A stretch of DNA of 64,000 nt from UBA1067 sp051884805 (lineage in GTDB: Bacteria; Verrucomicrobiota; Kiritimatiellia; RFP12; UBA1067): positions 1-64,000 of the forward strand of contig JBJEWA010000140.1 of NCBI GenBank assembly GCA_051884805.1, read 5' to 3'. The notes below the pieces were generated by a model, which saw only the letters and a list, made by a program, of their open reading frames with translations, was not told the DNA's origin and ran no database searches. The position numbers and the translations under genes are program-made. Positions 1 to 8,970 of this stretch are shown here, one piece after another (within the stretch, counting starts at the first letter, position 1; every line of letters starts with the position of its first letter).

Positions 1-313
1 ATGCTTACGATTCACGTCTGGCCCAGGCGGCTTAAGGAGTTTTTGCTGGCTGCTGGCCCATCCCCTTTACACATCACCGGAATTTGCTTGATCGGCCGCT
101 AACCAATCCATTAGTTTCCCAAGGGCGGAAACGGACCGAAAGCGGGCAATCCGAACTGGAGTGTCCGATTACGGCGCGGTGCACCGCGGCAACTTCCGGC
201 GACCCTATGCGCGACCGGGCGCACGGACGGCAAAAGACCGGCGTTCCGAACCCCGCCTTGCGGTAGGATTCGGAACGCCGCTGCCTGGTTGCCGCAAGGC
301 AGACCGTCTCGCC
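1..313. other. Left-edge stretch without a supported gene
   Basis: No gene is supported here. A plus-strand frame is open from base 1 to a TAA at 100-102 and could be the C-terminal tail of a protein lying mostly outside the window, but 33 residues are too few to assign. The only clear structure is the long inverted repeat at 239-280 behind amtB, listed separately as a terminator candidate. Confidence 0.4.
231..280 (-). terminator. Probable terminator of glnK-amtB
   Basis: A perfect 12-bp inverted repeat, CGGCGTTCCGAA (239-250) and TTCGGAACGCCG (269-280), with an 18-nt loop, lies about 35 nt downstream of the amtB stop. On the minus strand the stem is followed by GTCTTTTG, a short T tract. 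The long loop and weak T tract make it an imperfect intrinsic terminator, but its position after the last gene of the operon fits. Confidence 0.6.
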
Positions 314-1663
314 TCACATGTTCGAGAAGAACTGGAAGGAGGCGTAGGCGTCCTGACCGTGCTCGGTCACGTCCAGACCCTTGAGCTCCGTCTTCTCGCT
401 GACGCGGAGGATGCCCAGTTTCTTGAGGGCATAGAAGATCGCCAGGCCGACGCCAAACGCCCACACGGCGGTCATGGCCACGCCGACCGTCTGCACGCCA
501 AGGTACTTGAAGCCGCCGCCGTAGAAGAACCCGACCATCGAGTTGCCGTAGCCGAGCGCCTCCGGCGCCGCGAAGAGGCCGACCGCCAGCGTACCCCACA
601 CGCCGTTCACGCAGTGGACGGAGACCGCGCCGACCGGATCGTCGATGTGGATCTTGTCCATTGCGAAGACGGACAGGACGACGAGCACGCCGGCGACGAG
701 GCCGATGATGATCGACGCGTTGCAGGTGACCTGGTCGCACGGCGCGGTAATCGCGACGAGACCGGCGAGCGAGCCGTTGAGCGCCATGGTGAGGTCGGGC
801 TTGCCCATGATCACCCAGGCGGTGACGAGCGCGGCGATCGTGCCGGCGCAGGCGGCGAGGTTGGTGGTCATGGCGACGCGGCCGATCGAACCGATGCCGG
901 CGGTGTAGCTGCCGGGGTTGAAGCCGAACCAGCCGATCCAGAGCAGGAACACGCCGAGCGTGCCGAGCACGAGGCTGTGGCCCGGAATCGGGTTCGCCTT
1001 GCCGTCATGGCGGTACTTGCCGATGCGCGGGCCGAGCATAATCGCGCCGGCGAGCGCAATCCAGCCGCCGACGGAATGGACGACCGTCGAACCGGCGAAG
1101 TCATGGAAGCCCAAGGCCTCGATCCAGCCCTGCGAATCCGAGCCCGCGAGCGAACCCCACATCCAGTGTCCGCTGATCGGATAGACGACCGCGCTCACGA
1201 GGACGGAGTAGATGAGGTAGCTCTTGAACTCGATGCGCTCGGCCACCGCACCCGAGACGATCGTCGCGGCCGTGGCGGCAAACATGGTCTGGAAGAAGAA
1301 GAACGTCCAGTCCCAGATGCCCTCTCCGGTCGCAAGCGAGGGCATCCCGAGTCCGCCCCAGCCGAACCACCCCGCCGCCTTCGAGACGCCGAACATCAGC
1401 GCCGCGCCGAGGACGTAGAAGCCGACCGAGCCGGCCGCGAAGTCCATGAGGTTCTTCATCATGATGTTCGCCGCGTTCTTCGCCCGCGTGAAGCCGGTCT
1501 CGACCAGCGCGAATCCCGCCTGCATCGTAAAGACGAGAATGCCCGCGATAAGGGTCCAGACCACGTTCAGGTTGCTCTGCACGGCATCGGCGGTCTGCGG
1601 CTCCTCCGCGCAGGCAACCAACGAACCCAATGCCACGCCCAACGATAGAATCAGTCTTTTCAT
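314..1663 (-). CDS. amtB: Ammonium transporter Amt
   Basis: Inner-membrane ammonium channel, 449 residues, the usual length for Amt/MEP/Rh proteins. The N-terminus (MKRLILSLGVALG) is a signal-peptide-like hydrophobic stretch, followed by about 11 transmembrane segments. The twin-histidine pore is visible as STVVHSVGG and, later, SVHCVNG. The start was chosen at the ATG with AAGGAG 4 nt upstream; the frame is open further upstream into glnK but lacks a ribosome site there. It lies 29 nt downstream of glnK, the classic glnK-amtB pair in which the PII protein plugs the channel when nitrogen is ample. Transcription is expected from the sigma-54 promoter ahead of glnK. Confidence 0.96.
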   Translation of the reverse strand: MKRLILSLGVALGSLVACAEEPQTADAVQSNLNVVWTLIAGILVFTMQAGFALVETGFTRAKNAANIMMKNLMDFAAGSVGFYVLGAALMFGVSKAAGWFGWGGLGMPSLATGEGIWDWTFFFFQTMFAATAATIVSGAVAERIEFKSYLIYSVLVSAVVYPISGHWMWGSLAGSDSQGWIEALGFHDFAGSTVVHSVGGWIALAGAIMLGPRIGKYRHDGKANPIPGHSLVLGTLGVFLLWIGWFGFNPGSYTAGIGSIGRVAMTTNLAACAGTIAALVTAWVIMGKPDLTMALNGSLAGLVAITAPCDQVTCNASIIIGLVAGVLVVLSVFAMDKIHIDDPVGAVSVHCVNGVWGTLAVGLFAAPEALGYGNSMVGFFYGGGFKYLGVQTVGVAMTAVWAFGVGLAIFYALKKLGILRVSEKTELKGLDVTEHGQDAYASFQFFSNM

Positions 1664-1692
1664 ACAACTCCTTGAATGTTCAGTCGCCATGT

Positions 1693-2034
1693 TCAGCCTA
1701 TGGCCGCGCCGCCCCGTTCGCCGGTGCGAATGCGGATGCATTCGTCCATCGGCAAGACGAAAATCTTCCCGTCGCCGATCTCTCCGGTACGTGCGCCGGC
1801 AATGATGCCGTCGACGGTTTTCTCGACATAGTCGTCGTTGACGGCGATTGCGAGCCGAAGTTTCTTCAGCAGCGTCACCTCCTCGATGGCGCCGCGATAC
1901 TGGTGCAGATAACCCATCTGCTGCCCGCATCCGAGCGCATTGGAGACGGACATCTTGCAGATCTTGCGTTCGTACAAGGCCTGCTTCACGGCATTCAGCC
2001 GCTCCGGCTGAATGTAGGCGATAATCAGTTTCAT
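1693..2034 (-). CDS. glnK: PII nitrogen regulatory protein
   Basis: PII signal transducer of 113 residues, full family length. It carries the C-terminal signature TGEIGDGKIFV (84-94) and RIRTGERG. The T-loop is atypical: where E. coli GlnB has GRQKG and YRGAEY, this protein has GQQMG (37-41) and YRGAIE (46-51). Tyr51, the uridylylation site, is therefore Glu, Arg38 is Gln and Lys40 is Met. The protein probably still binds ATP/ADP and 2-oxoglutarate and docks AmtB, but classical GlnD uridylylation is not expected. It is the first gene of the operon with amtB and sits behind a consensus sigma-54 promoter. The ribosome site is AAAGGGAAG. Confidence 0.95.
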   Translation of the reverse strand: MKLIIAYIQPERLNAVKQALYERKICKMSVSNALGCGQQMGYLHQYRGAIEEVTLLKKLRLAIAVNDDYVEKTVDGIIAGARTGEIGDGKIFVLPMDECIRIRTGERGGAAIG

Positions 2035-2086
2035 CTTGTCTTCCCTTTACAATGTGACCGCGACCGGCGGTCTCCGAAAAGACAAA

Positions 2087-2102
2087 AGCAAAAGGCGTGC
2101 CA
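2087..2102 (-). promoter_or_regulatory. Sigma-54 promoter of glnK-amtB
   Basis: On the minus strand the sequence reads TGGCAC-GCCTT-TTGCT, an exact match to the -24/-12 consensus TGGCAC-N5-TTGCW used by RpoN. It lies about 53 nt upstream of the glnK start, leaving a leader of roughly 43 nt. No sigma-70-like hexamers are evident nearby. The same element precedes the glutamine synthetase gene at 49196-49211. Confidence 0.88.
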
Positions 2103-2134
2103 AAGCGCTGGCGGCGCCTGACGGGCGCATTTCA

Positions 2135-2149
2135 TTACACAGGGTGTAA
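2135..2149. promoter_or_regulatory. Candidate enhancer site, TTACA-N5-TGTAA
   Basis: The perfect dyad TTACA-CAGGG-TGTAA is centred about 40 bp upstream of the -24 element, near -65 from the predicted start. The layout (short half-sites separated by 5 bp) is like that of NtrC sites, though the half-site sequence differs from the enterobacterial TGCAC. An identical arrangement occurs upstream of glnN (49265-49279). The cognate regulator is not in the window. Confidence 0.6.
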
Positions 2150-2244
2150 ACTTTCGTCGTCCGCATCCAAAACCATGTCAGACCGACGACCAAGCCGACG
2201 GGGCTGCGGGTGCGCCGCCGGACACGGCGGACCAAGACAGCGGC

Positions 2245-3117
2245 TCAGAAACGCGGGAGCTTGGCCAGCGACTCGACCCGACCCTCCGGCTGAAAGCGCA
2301 GGCGCCAGACGTGTCCGTGCTCGTCGCGAAGTTCGCGCAGCATCGCCTCATTCCGCCGATGGCAGGCGCAATCCAGCAGATTGGCCGCATAGACGACTTC
2401 CTTCGCCCAGTCGCTGCGGTCCGTCCACCGTTCGGCGGCGAGCCGCACGCCGCGCGCCACGCCGGCGATGTCGTCCAAGACGAACTGGGTCAGCCCCGGA
2501 TGCCGCGAATAGCCGGCGTCGTGCGACAGGACGTTGAAGAGTTCCGAGCAGTGCTCCCGAACCGCGCCGCCGCGCAGGTAAAGCGTCCCGAGCCGCAGCA
2601 AGAGTCCGCCGAGCGGCGCGTCCATCACCCGGTCCAGTTCCTGTTCGAGATCCATCATGGACGACTTGGCACCGCCTGAGGCGAACGCGCCGCCCATGAC
2701 GATGCCGGGCAGGGAGACGGCGACCGGCTGCCAGCAGTGTCCGTCGGAGAAGTCGGTGACAAGAAAGCCATGCGCCTTGCGCGCACGGCCCTGCGCCTCG
2801 ACGCGGATCATCGCCTCGCGCATGGCTTCGACCCGTCCCGCCAGCGACCGTTCCGCCTCCGTGGAGACAACCGCGTAGTCGGCCCGGAGGAAAAGTTCCT
2901 CGTACGTCGCCCGCGTCGTCCGGATCAGCTCGATGCCCTGCATGTCGCAGTAGGCCGCGAGCCTGCCGAAGTCCAGCGTGTCGGGGAACTCCCGTTCGAC
3001 GAACGGCCGAAACTCGTTGTAGCGGTAGCGCGCGAGGATGTCGATAAGCTCCTGCAGCGTGCGCATCGTCGGCACACGGTCAGTCAGGTCCAGCAGATAG
3101 CCGCGCCGCTCAAACAC
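2245..3117 (-). CDS. GH20-like TIM-barrel protein, short
   Basis: 290 residues, no signal peptide. The N-terminus (RGYLLDLTDRVPTM, then ELIDILARYRYNEF and AAYCDMQGIELI) resembles the first strands of GH20 beta-hexosaminidase-type barrels, where a conserved Arg-Gly opens the barrel. The protein then diverges and I see no paired catalytic Asp-Glu typical of GH20. It may be a degenerate or repurposed hydrolase; the resemblance is by eye only. The start is GTG and overlaps the end of the nucleosidase gene by 8 bp, so it is probably translationally coupled. It is the last gene of a long minus-strand run that begins with the PAS protein. Confidence 0.5.
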   Translation of the reverse strand: MFERRGYLLDLTDRVPTMRTLQELIDILARYRYNEFRPFVEREFPDTLDFGRLAAYCDMQGIELIRTTRATYEELFLRADYAVVSTEAERSLAGRVEAMREAMIRVEAQGRARKAHGFLVTDFSDGHCWQPVAVSLPGIVMGGAFASGGAKSSMMDLEQELDRVMDAPLGGLLLRLGTLYLRGGAVREHCSELFNVLSHDAGYSRHPGLTQFVLDDIAGVARGVRLAAERWTDRSDWAKEVVYAANLLDCACHRRNEAMLRELRDEHGHVWRLRFQPEGRVESLAKLPRF

Positions 3118-3709
3118 CGAGCAGCTCCCCCAACGCCGCCGAAAGGATCGCCAGGCAACGCTCCCGGTTGGCCTGGTACTGCCCGGTCATCGAACCTTTT
3201 CCCGCCACGTTCGTCACGCACTTGACGGAAAAGCACGGCACGTTCGCCTGCAGGCAGACGTGCGCAATCGCGGCGCCCTCCATATCCCTGAGCGACGCGC
3301 CGAGATCCTTCGTGATGAGTGCGTAATCCGCCTCGCTGTCGTTGAAGCGGTCGCCGGTCGCAAGGACGAGCGAGGCGCGGACGCAGGCGGCGGAAAGCGG
3401 CGCGAACGGAAGATAGGGCGTGTCGAACCCGTCGAGCTGACCGACACGCGTACCGTTGAGCTTCGCGAGGTCAAAGTCGTATTCGACCGCCTGGCCGACG
3501 GCATAGACGCCGCCGACCTCGACCCTGTCGCCGAACCCGCCACACAGGCCGGCGTTCCAGATCTCGGTCGCGCCCGCGCAAAGCGCCTGCTGCGTCGCCG
3601 CGGCCGCATTGACCTTGCCGATGCCGCAGACGTACAGGCGATCGCCGGGCTGCAGCCATGGCCGGACGCACGCCGCCTCGCATTCCATGGCGATGACAAA
3701 CGCCCTCAC
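3110..3709 (-). CDS. MTA/SAH nucleosidase-like protein (PNP_UDP_1 fold)
   Basis: Nucleoside phosphorylase-fold hydrolase of 199 residues, slightly shorter than typical MTA/SAH nucleosidases (about 230). The start (MRAFVIAMECEA), the NAGLCGGF segment and DMEGAAIAHVC near residue 142 match the family; the last contains the Met-Glu ribose-binding pair. It would cleave methylthioadenosine or S-adenosylhomocysteine to adenine, removing an inhibitory product of SAM chemistry. The GTG start overlaps the stop of the deaminase gene by 4 bp (GTGA), so the two are coupled. Together they give two routes, deamination and hydrolysis, for the same substrates. A role as futalosine hydrolase in menaquinone synthesis cannot be excluded from sequence alone. 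Confidence 0.82.
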   Translation of the reverse strand: MRAFVIAMECEAACVRPWLQPGDRLYVCGIGKVNAAAATQQALCAGATEIWNAGLCGGFGDRVEVGGVYAVGQAVEYDFDLAKLNGTRVGQLDGFDTPYLPFAPLSAACVRASLVLATGDRFNDSEADYALITKDLGASLRDMEGAAIAHVCLQANVPCFSVKCVTNVAGKGSMTGQYQANRERCLAILSAALGELLGV

Positions 3710-4974
3710 AGGCCAAGCCTCCGGACTGCGCGCAGGAAATCCGCCTTGGCCCGTTCCCGGTTCGGGTCCGTCGCCTGTCGTTCCCGGTCATAGACGACCT
3801 TGCCGTCGATCACCGTCATCGTCACGTCGCTCGCGTGCATCGAATGGACGACCAGACCGGGAAGGTCGAGGCACGGCGTCAGGTGCGGCCGGTCCAAGTC
3901 GATGACGCACAGGTCGGCCCGCTTGCCGACGGCAATCGCCCCCGAATCCTTCAGCCCGAGCGCCCGCGCCCCGTTGGCCGTCGCCATGTCAATGACCTCC
4001 CAGGCCGACAGCACGGCGGGATCCCTCGCCAGTCCCTTGTGCACGAGCGAGGCGAGGTGCATTTCCTCGAACAGGTCGAGGTTGTCGTTCGACGCACAGC
4101 CGTCAGTTCCGAGCGCCACGTTGACGCCGAGTTCCATCGCCCGCGGCACGCGCGCGAAGCCGCTGCCGAGCTTCATGTTGCTCGTCGGGTTGTGGACCAT
4201 GGAGACGCCCTTTTCGGCCATGATCCGGAAATCGTCGTCGGTACACCATACGCAGTGGGCGGCATAGCCGCCGTAATCGAAGATGCCCGTGTCCGCCAGA
4301 TAGGCGATCGGCGTCTTGCCGTGGCGCTTCAGGCACTCGGAATGTTCCTTTTCCGTCTCCGAAACATGCACGTGCACCGGACGCTTCAGCTCGCGGTTCG
4401 CCGCCGCCAGGTCGCGGCAGAACCTCTCGTCCGTCAGATATTCGGAATGCAGGCAGACGTCGGCCGCGACCAGGGACGGTGCGCCGAGGGACGCGGACTG
4501 CCGGTTGCAGTCGCGGGTGAAGGCGACGCATTCCTCCAGCCGGCCGGGCACGAAGCCGAGTCCCACGCGGCAGACGCGGCCCTTCATGCCCGCCGCCCGA
4601 AGCGCCCGCACCATCATGTCCGGAAAATCGTACATATCGGCGACCGCCGTCGTGCCGCCGGCGAGCATCTCAAGGATTCCCCAGACGCTGCCGGCGTAGA
4701 CGTCCTCCGGCGTCATCTTCGCCTCAACGGGGAAGATCGCCTCTTCAAGCCACCGCTGCAGCGGCAGTCCGCCACCCAGCCCGCGCACGAGGGTCATGGC
4801 GGTATGTCCGTGGCAGTTGACGAGACCGGGCAGGACGAGCCGGGTGGCGGACGAGGCTGACGGCTGCGGACGGAGCGTGACGGCGGAAATCGCGCCGCCG
4901 TCGACTTCAATCGAGCCATAGCCGACCTGATGGCCGGGCAGGAGCATCCAGCAGTCTTCAAACGTCATCTTCAT
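3706..4974 (-). CDS. mtaD: 5-methylthioadenosine/S-adenosylhomocysteine deaminase
   Basis: Amidohydrolase-superfamily deaminase, 422 residues. It has the metal-binding PGLVNCHGHTAM near residue 50, HVHVSETEKE, AAHCVW and the GTDGCASND segment that supplies the final metal-ligand Asp. This combination is typical of the MtaD/SsnA/TrzN group acting on adenosine-type or related heterocycles. MTA/SAH deamination is favoured because the next gene is an MTA/SAH nucleosidase. Two ATGs (4974 and 4968) are possible; the first overlaps coaB by 17 bp. It is an internal gene of the PAS-rluA-purH-yggU-coaB run. Confidence 0.86.
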   Translation of the reverse strand: MKMTFEDCWMLLPGHQVGYGSIEVDGGAISAVTLRPQPSASSATRLVLPGLVNCHGHTAMTLVRGLGGGLPLQRWLEEAIFPVEAKMTPEDVYAGSVWGILEMLAGGTTAVADMYDFPDMMVRALRAAGMKGRVCRVGLGFVPGRLEECVAFTRDCNRQSASLGAPSLVAADVCLHSEYLTDERFCRDLAAANRELKRPVHVHVSETEKEHSECLKRHGKTPIAYLADTGIFDYGGYAAHCVWCTDDDFRIMAEKGVSMVHNPTSNMKLGSGFARVPRAMELGVNVALGTDGCASNDNLDLFEEMHLASLVHKGLARDPAVLSAWEVIDMATANGARALGLKDSGAIAVGKRADLCVIDLDRPHLTPCLDLPGLVVHSMHASDVTMTVIDGKVVYDRERQATDPNRERAKADFLRAVRRLGL

Positions 4975-5647
4975 GCCGACCGGTCAACTCCGATATTTCG
5001 TCGAGAATCCGCCGCGCCACCGCCCGCTTCGTCATCAGCGGCAGCTTCTTCAGCCGGCCGTCGGGGAAGACGAACGAGACGCGGTTCGTATCCGTGCCGA
5101 AGCCGCAGCCGCTCTCCGTCACGTCGTTGGCGACGACGAAGGCGAGCCGCTTTTCGCGGCACTTGCGCGAAGCCTCGGACAGGACGTCGTTCGTCTCCGC
5201 GGCAAAGCCGACAAGGCGGAGGGCCGTGGGGGCGTGACACCGGGAGGAGGAAAGCGTCTTCAGGATGTCGGGGTTGCGGACAAGCCGCAGCGTCGGGGAC
5301 ATCTTGCCTTTCTTGAGCTTCTTCGCCGCACATTGCGCAGGCCGCCAGTCCGCCACGGCGGCAGTCGCGACAAAGACGGTCTCCGCGCACGGCGTGACGG
5401 CGGCGACCGCCGCCTGACAGGCCGCCAGCATCTCGCGCGCGGAAACAACGTCGATCCGCCGCACGCCCGGCGGCGTCCTGAGCGCGACGGGGCCGGCGAC
5501 CAGCGTCACCTCATGTCCGCGTCTCGCCGCCTCGGCCGCAATCGCGAACCCCATCTTGCCGGTCGAGGGGTTGGAAAGGAAGCGCACCGGGTCGAGATGC
5601 TCGCGCGTCGGCCCGGCGGTAACGACAAGACGGAGCCGGCCCTTCAT
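4958..5647 (-). CDS. coaB: Standalone phosphopantothenate-cysteine ligase
   Basis: CoaB-type ligase of 229 residues, joining 4-phosphopantothenate and cysteine in coenzyme A synthesis. Evidence is VVTAGPTREHLDPVRFLSN, NPSTGKMGFAIA, and the A-V-A-D-W-R-P motif followed by a Lys-rich KKLKKGK loop. In most bacteria this domain is fused behind the flavin decarboxylase CoaC (Dfp). Here the CoaC half is absent and must be encoded elsewhere. The gene starts with ATG overlapping the yggU stop (ATGA). panB, another enzyme of the pathway, is at 28 kb. Confidence 0.9.
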   Translation of the reverse strand: MKGRLRLVVTAGPTREHLDPVRFLSNPSTGKMGFAIAAEAARRGHEVTLVAGPVALRTPPGVRRIDVVSAREMLAACQAAVAAVTPCAETVFVATAAVADWRPAQCAAKKLKKGKMSPTLRLVRNPDILKTLSSSRCHAPTALRLVGFAAETNDVLSEASRKCREKRLAFVVANDVTESGCGFGTDTNRVSFVFPDGRLKKLPLMTKRAVARRILDEISELTGRHEDDV

Positions 5648-5931
5648 TGCCGCACCTTCGCCTCAAGCCGGGCCGGGGTGACGCCGCGCAACAGGATGCG
5701 CTTCGTCTTCGAGGTTTCGCCGCTCCGGAAGACGACGGCGCTCTTCGGCAAGTCAAAGGCATCCGCCAGGGTCTCGACCAGTTCCCGGTTCGCCTTGCCG
5801 TCGACCGGCGCACACCGGATCCGGACCTTGACCGCCTCGCCCCAGAGGCCGTCGATGCCCGAACGCGAGGAACGCGGCTGCGCCCTCACGTTCAGGATCA
5901 CGCCTTCCGGCGTCTCGGCGAAATACCCCAC
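5644..5931 (-). CDS. yggU: DUF167/YggU family protein
   Basis: Small cytosolic protein of 95 residues. The family pattern is clear: LNVRAQPRSSRSGIDG, then VRIRCAPVDGKANREL and the Lys-Ser rich loop before SGETSKTKRILL. The function of this family is not established. A GTG start at 5931 is chosen because it lies 4 nt after the AICAR transformylase stop and gives the normal family length; the frame is open upstream but only as a shadow of purH. Translational coupling to purH on one side and coaB on the other is likely. Confidence 0.85.
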   Translation of the reverse strand: MGYFAETPEGVILNVRAQPRSSRSGIDGLWGEAVKVRIRCAPVDGKANRELVETLADAFDLPKSAVVFRSGETSKTKRILLRGVTPARLEAKVRQ

Positions 5932-5935
5932 GGCC

Positions 5936-7234
<1,299 letters not shown>

Positions 7235-7286
7235 GGTGTTCTCTCCCGGTTTCCGGCCATTGTCCGCATCAAAATCCCAACCGCCC

Positions 7287-8243
7287 TCAGTCTTTCCGCC
7301 GACCCTTGCCCATGCCAAAGAGCCTGAGCGCCGCGCGGAAGTCCGCCGGCAGCGGCGAATGGACGTTGATCTGGGCGCGCATCTCGATCGGATCCGGCAG
7401 CGTCAGCGTCGAGGCGTGCAGCATTTGCCGCGGCACCTGCATAAGCCGCGGATCGCGCGCGTTCTTAAGCCCGAAGACCCGGTCGCCGACGACCGGATGG
7501 CGGACGGACGCCAGATGGCGCCGGATCTGGTTGGTGCGACCGGTCTCGATGCGCACGCGGAGGAAGGACGCGTCCTCGCCCGTCGCCTCGCGCGTCACCT
7601 TCGACACGGCCGGCTGGCCGTCAATCGGCGCATCGATGACGTAATGGACGAATCTGAAACTGCCCGTCACGACGGCGTGATAGGTCTTCGACACCTTGTG
7701 CGTCTTGAAGACTTCGACCGCCGCCAGGTGCGCGGCGTGGTTCTTCGCCAGCAGCAGGCATCCCGTCGTGTCGCGGTCAAGCCGATGCACGGCCTCAAGC
7801 GTCGGAATCCGCTCCTGTTCGCGCAGAACCGCCTCGACGGACTTCGGATCGTCGCAGCTCACCATTCCCGCCGGCTTGTCGCAGACCAGATAATTGTCGT
7901 TCTGCCAGAGGACGCGGACATGACGCTTCGCGACGACCGGCGAGAGGCCGCGGTCCGCCGACCCGGACTGCGGGGAGCGGTCGTCGCAGGCGACGGACTG
8001 CCGCTGCGCGCCCCGCACGACCCGCAGCGGAATCTCGACGAGATCGCCGGTCCGCAGGGCGAAGCGGGCGATCCACACGCACTTGCGGTTGACCCAGACG
8101 GAACGGCCGTCGATCATGGCCTTGGCCGTCCGGCGCGAAAGCGCAAACTTGTGCGCGAGGAAATCCTGCAGGACCCTGGGGTCGGGCTTGCCGACCATCA
8201 GCGAAGAGATGCCCGTCGCATGCTGCGGCGCCTTGCGTACCAT
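7287..8243 (-). CDS. RluA-family pseudouridine synthase
   Basis: RNA pseudouridine synthase of 318 residues. An S4 RNA-binding domain is at the N-terminus (about 20-70, VLQDFLAHKFALSRRTAKAM) and the catalytic domain contains HRLDRDTTGCLLLAKN, with the family's catalytic Asp in RLDRDTTG. RluA-type enzymes modify 23S rRNA or tRNA; the exact uridine cannot be named from sequence. Its start ATG overlaps the PAS-protein stop by one base (TGATG), so expression is coupled. An alternative ATG 15 codons in would still leave the S4 domain intact. Confidence 0.92.
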   Translation of the reverse strand: MVRKAPQHATGISSLMVGKPDPRVLQDFLAHKFALSRRTAKAMIDGRSVWVNRKCVWIARFALRTGDLVEIPLRVVRGAQRQSVACDDRSPQSGSADRGLSPVVAKRHVRVLWQNDNYLVCDKPAGMVSCDDPKSVEAVLREQERIPTLEAVHRLDRDTTGCLLLAKNHAAHLAAVEVFKTHKVSKTYHAVVTGSFRFVHYVIDAPIDGQPAVSKVTREATGEDASFLRVRIETGRTNQIRRHLASVRHPVVGDRVFGLKNARDPRLMQVPRQMLHASTLTLPDPIEMRAQINVHSPLPADFRAALRLFGMGKGRRKD

Positions 8244-8950
8244 CAGAGCCTCCGAATGTTGCCGACAACGCCCGTCGTCTTGCGCCCGTGCACATCGGGC
8301 GCGAGGACGACCTCGGCTTTCGCCGGGCCGCCGCCCAGCTCGACGGCGACGGCATCCGTCACCTCGCCGGAGAGGGCGCGGCGGAAATCCCGCGCCAGCC
8401 GCTCTCCGCCGACGAAGTCGGCGAGAACGCGCTGCCGGGCCTCGTCGACGGTCTTGAGCCCGAACAGGGACAGGAAAGCCGCGTTGGCCTCGAGCACGCG
8501 CCCGTCGGCATCGCAGGCGAAAAGCGCGTCCCGCGAGCGTTCAAAGGCGTTCGCCTTGGACCACAGGGCGTTCATATAGGCCCGCCGTCGCTCGACGTTG
8601 CGAATCGTGAAGATGAGGTCGCCGGGGTTCATCAGGTCGATGGACGACACGGCCACCTCGCAGGCGACCTTCGCGCCGGCGCTGTCCACGCCGTTGGCGT
8701 CGACGATGACATGGCGGTCGCCGGCCAGCCCGCGGCGGATGCGGGCGACCACCTCCTGCTTGAGACCGGGAATCAGCACCGAGACCGGCTGGTCCACGAG
8801 TTCGTCCGCCTCGCGGCCGAAATACTCGACCGTCCGGGGATTGACCTCGATGATATGCCCGTTGGGGTCGGTGATGACCACAGCGTCGTACATCCCGGCC
8901 AGGAACTGGCGGAAAAGCGACTTGCGGTCTTTGGGTATGAATAGCGCCAT
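8243..8950 (-). CDS. Tandem PAS-domain protein without an output domain
   Basis: 235 residues with two PAS domains and nothing else. The first (about 12-115) reads AVVITDPNGHIIEVNPRTVEYFGREADEL; the second (about 138-225) reads DALFACDADGRVLEANAAFLSLFG. There is no kinase, GGDEF or DNA-binding domain and no transmembrane segment, so it would act through a partner protein. It is the first gene of the run leading to rluA, purH and coaB, with a TATAAT only 9 nt before its ATG. Which ligand it senses, if any, cannot be told from sequence. Confidence 0.85.
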   Translation of the reverse strand: MALFIPKDRKSLFRQFLAGMYDAVVITDPNGHIIEVNPRTVEYFGREADELVDQPVSVLIPGLKQEVVARIRRGLAGDRHVIVDANGVDSAGAKVACEVAVSSIDLMNPGDLIFTIRNVERRRAYMNALWSKANAFERSRDALFACDADGRVLEANAAFLSLFGLKTVDEARQRVLADFVGGERLARDFRRALSGEVTDAVAVELGGGPAKAEVVLAPDVHGRKTTGVVGNIRRL

Positions 8951-8959
8951 TGCCGAGCA

Positions 8960-8965
8960 ATTATA
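8960..8965 (-). promoter_or_regulatory. -10 box (TATAAT) of the PAS-rluA-purH run
   Basis: TATAAT on the minus strand ends 9 nt before the ATG at 8950, so the predicted transcript would start within a few bases of the start codon. It falls in the 20-nt gap behind queA. No strong -35 hexamer is visible. Confidence 0.6.
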
Positions 8966-8970
8966 TCAAA

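Noticed and set aside
1..102. Plus-strand frame open from the window edge, possibly a transposase tail
   Set aside because: Only 33 residues are visible and none forms a recognisable motif. Without the upstream sequence it cannot be assigned.
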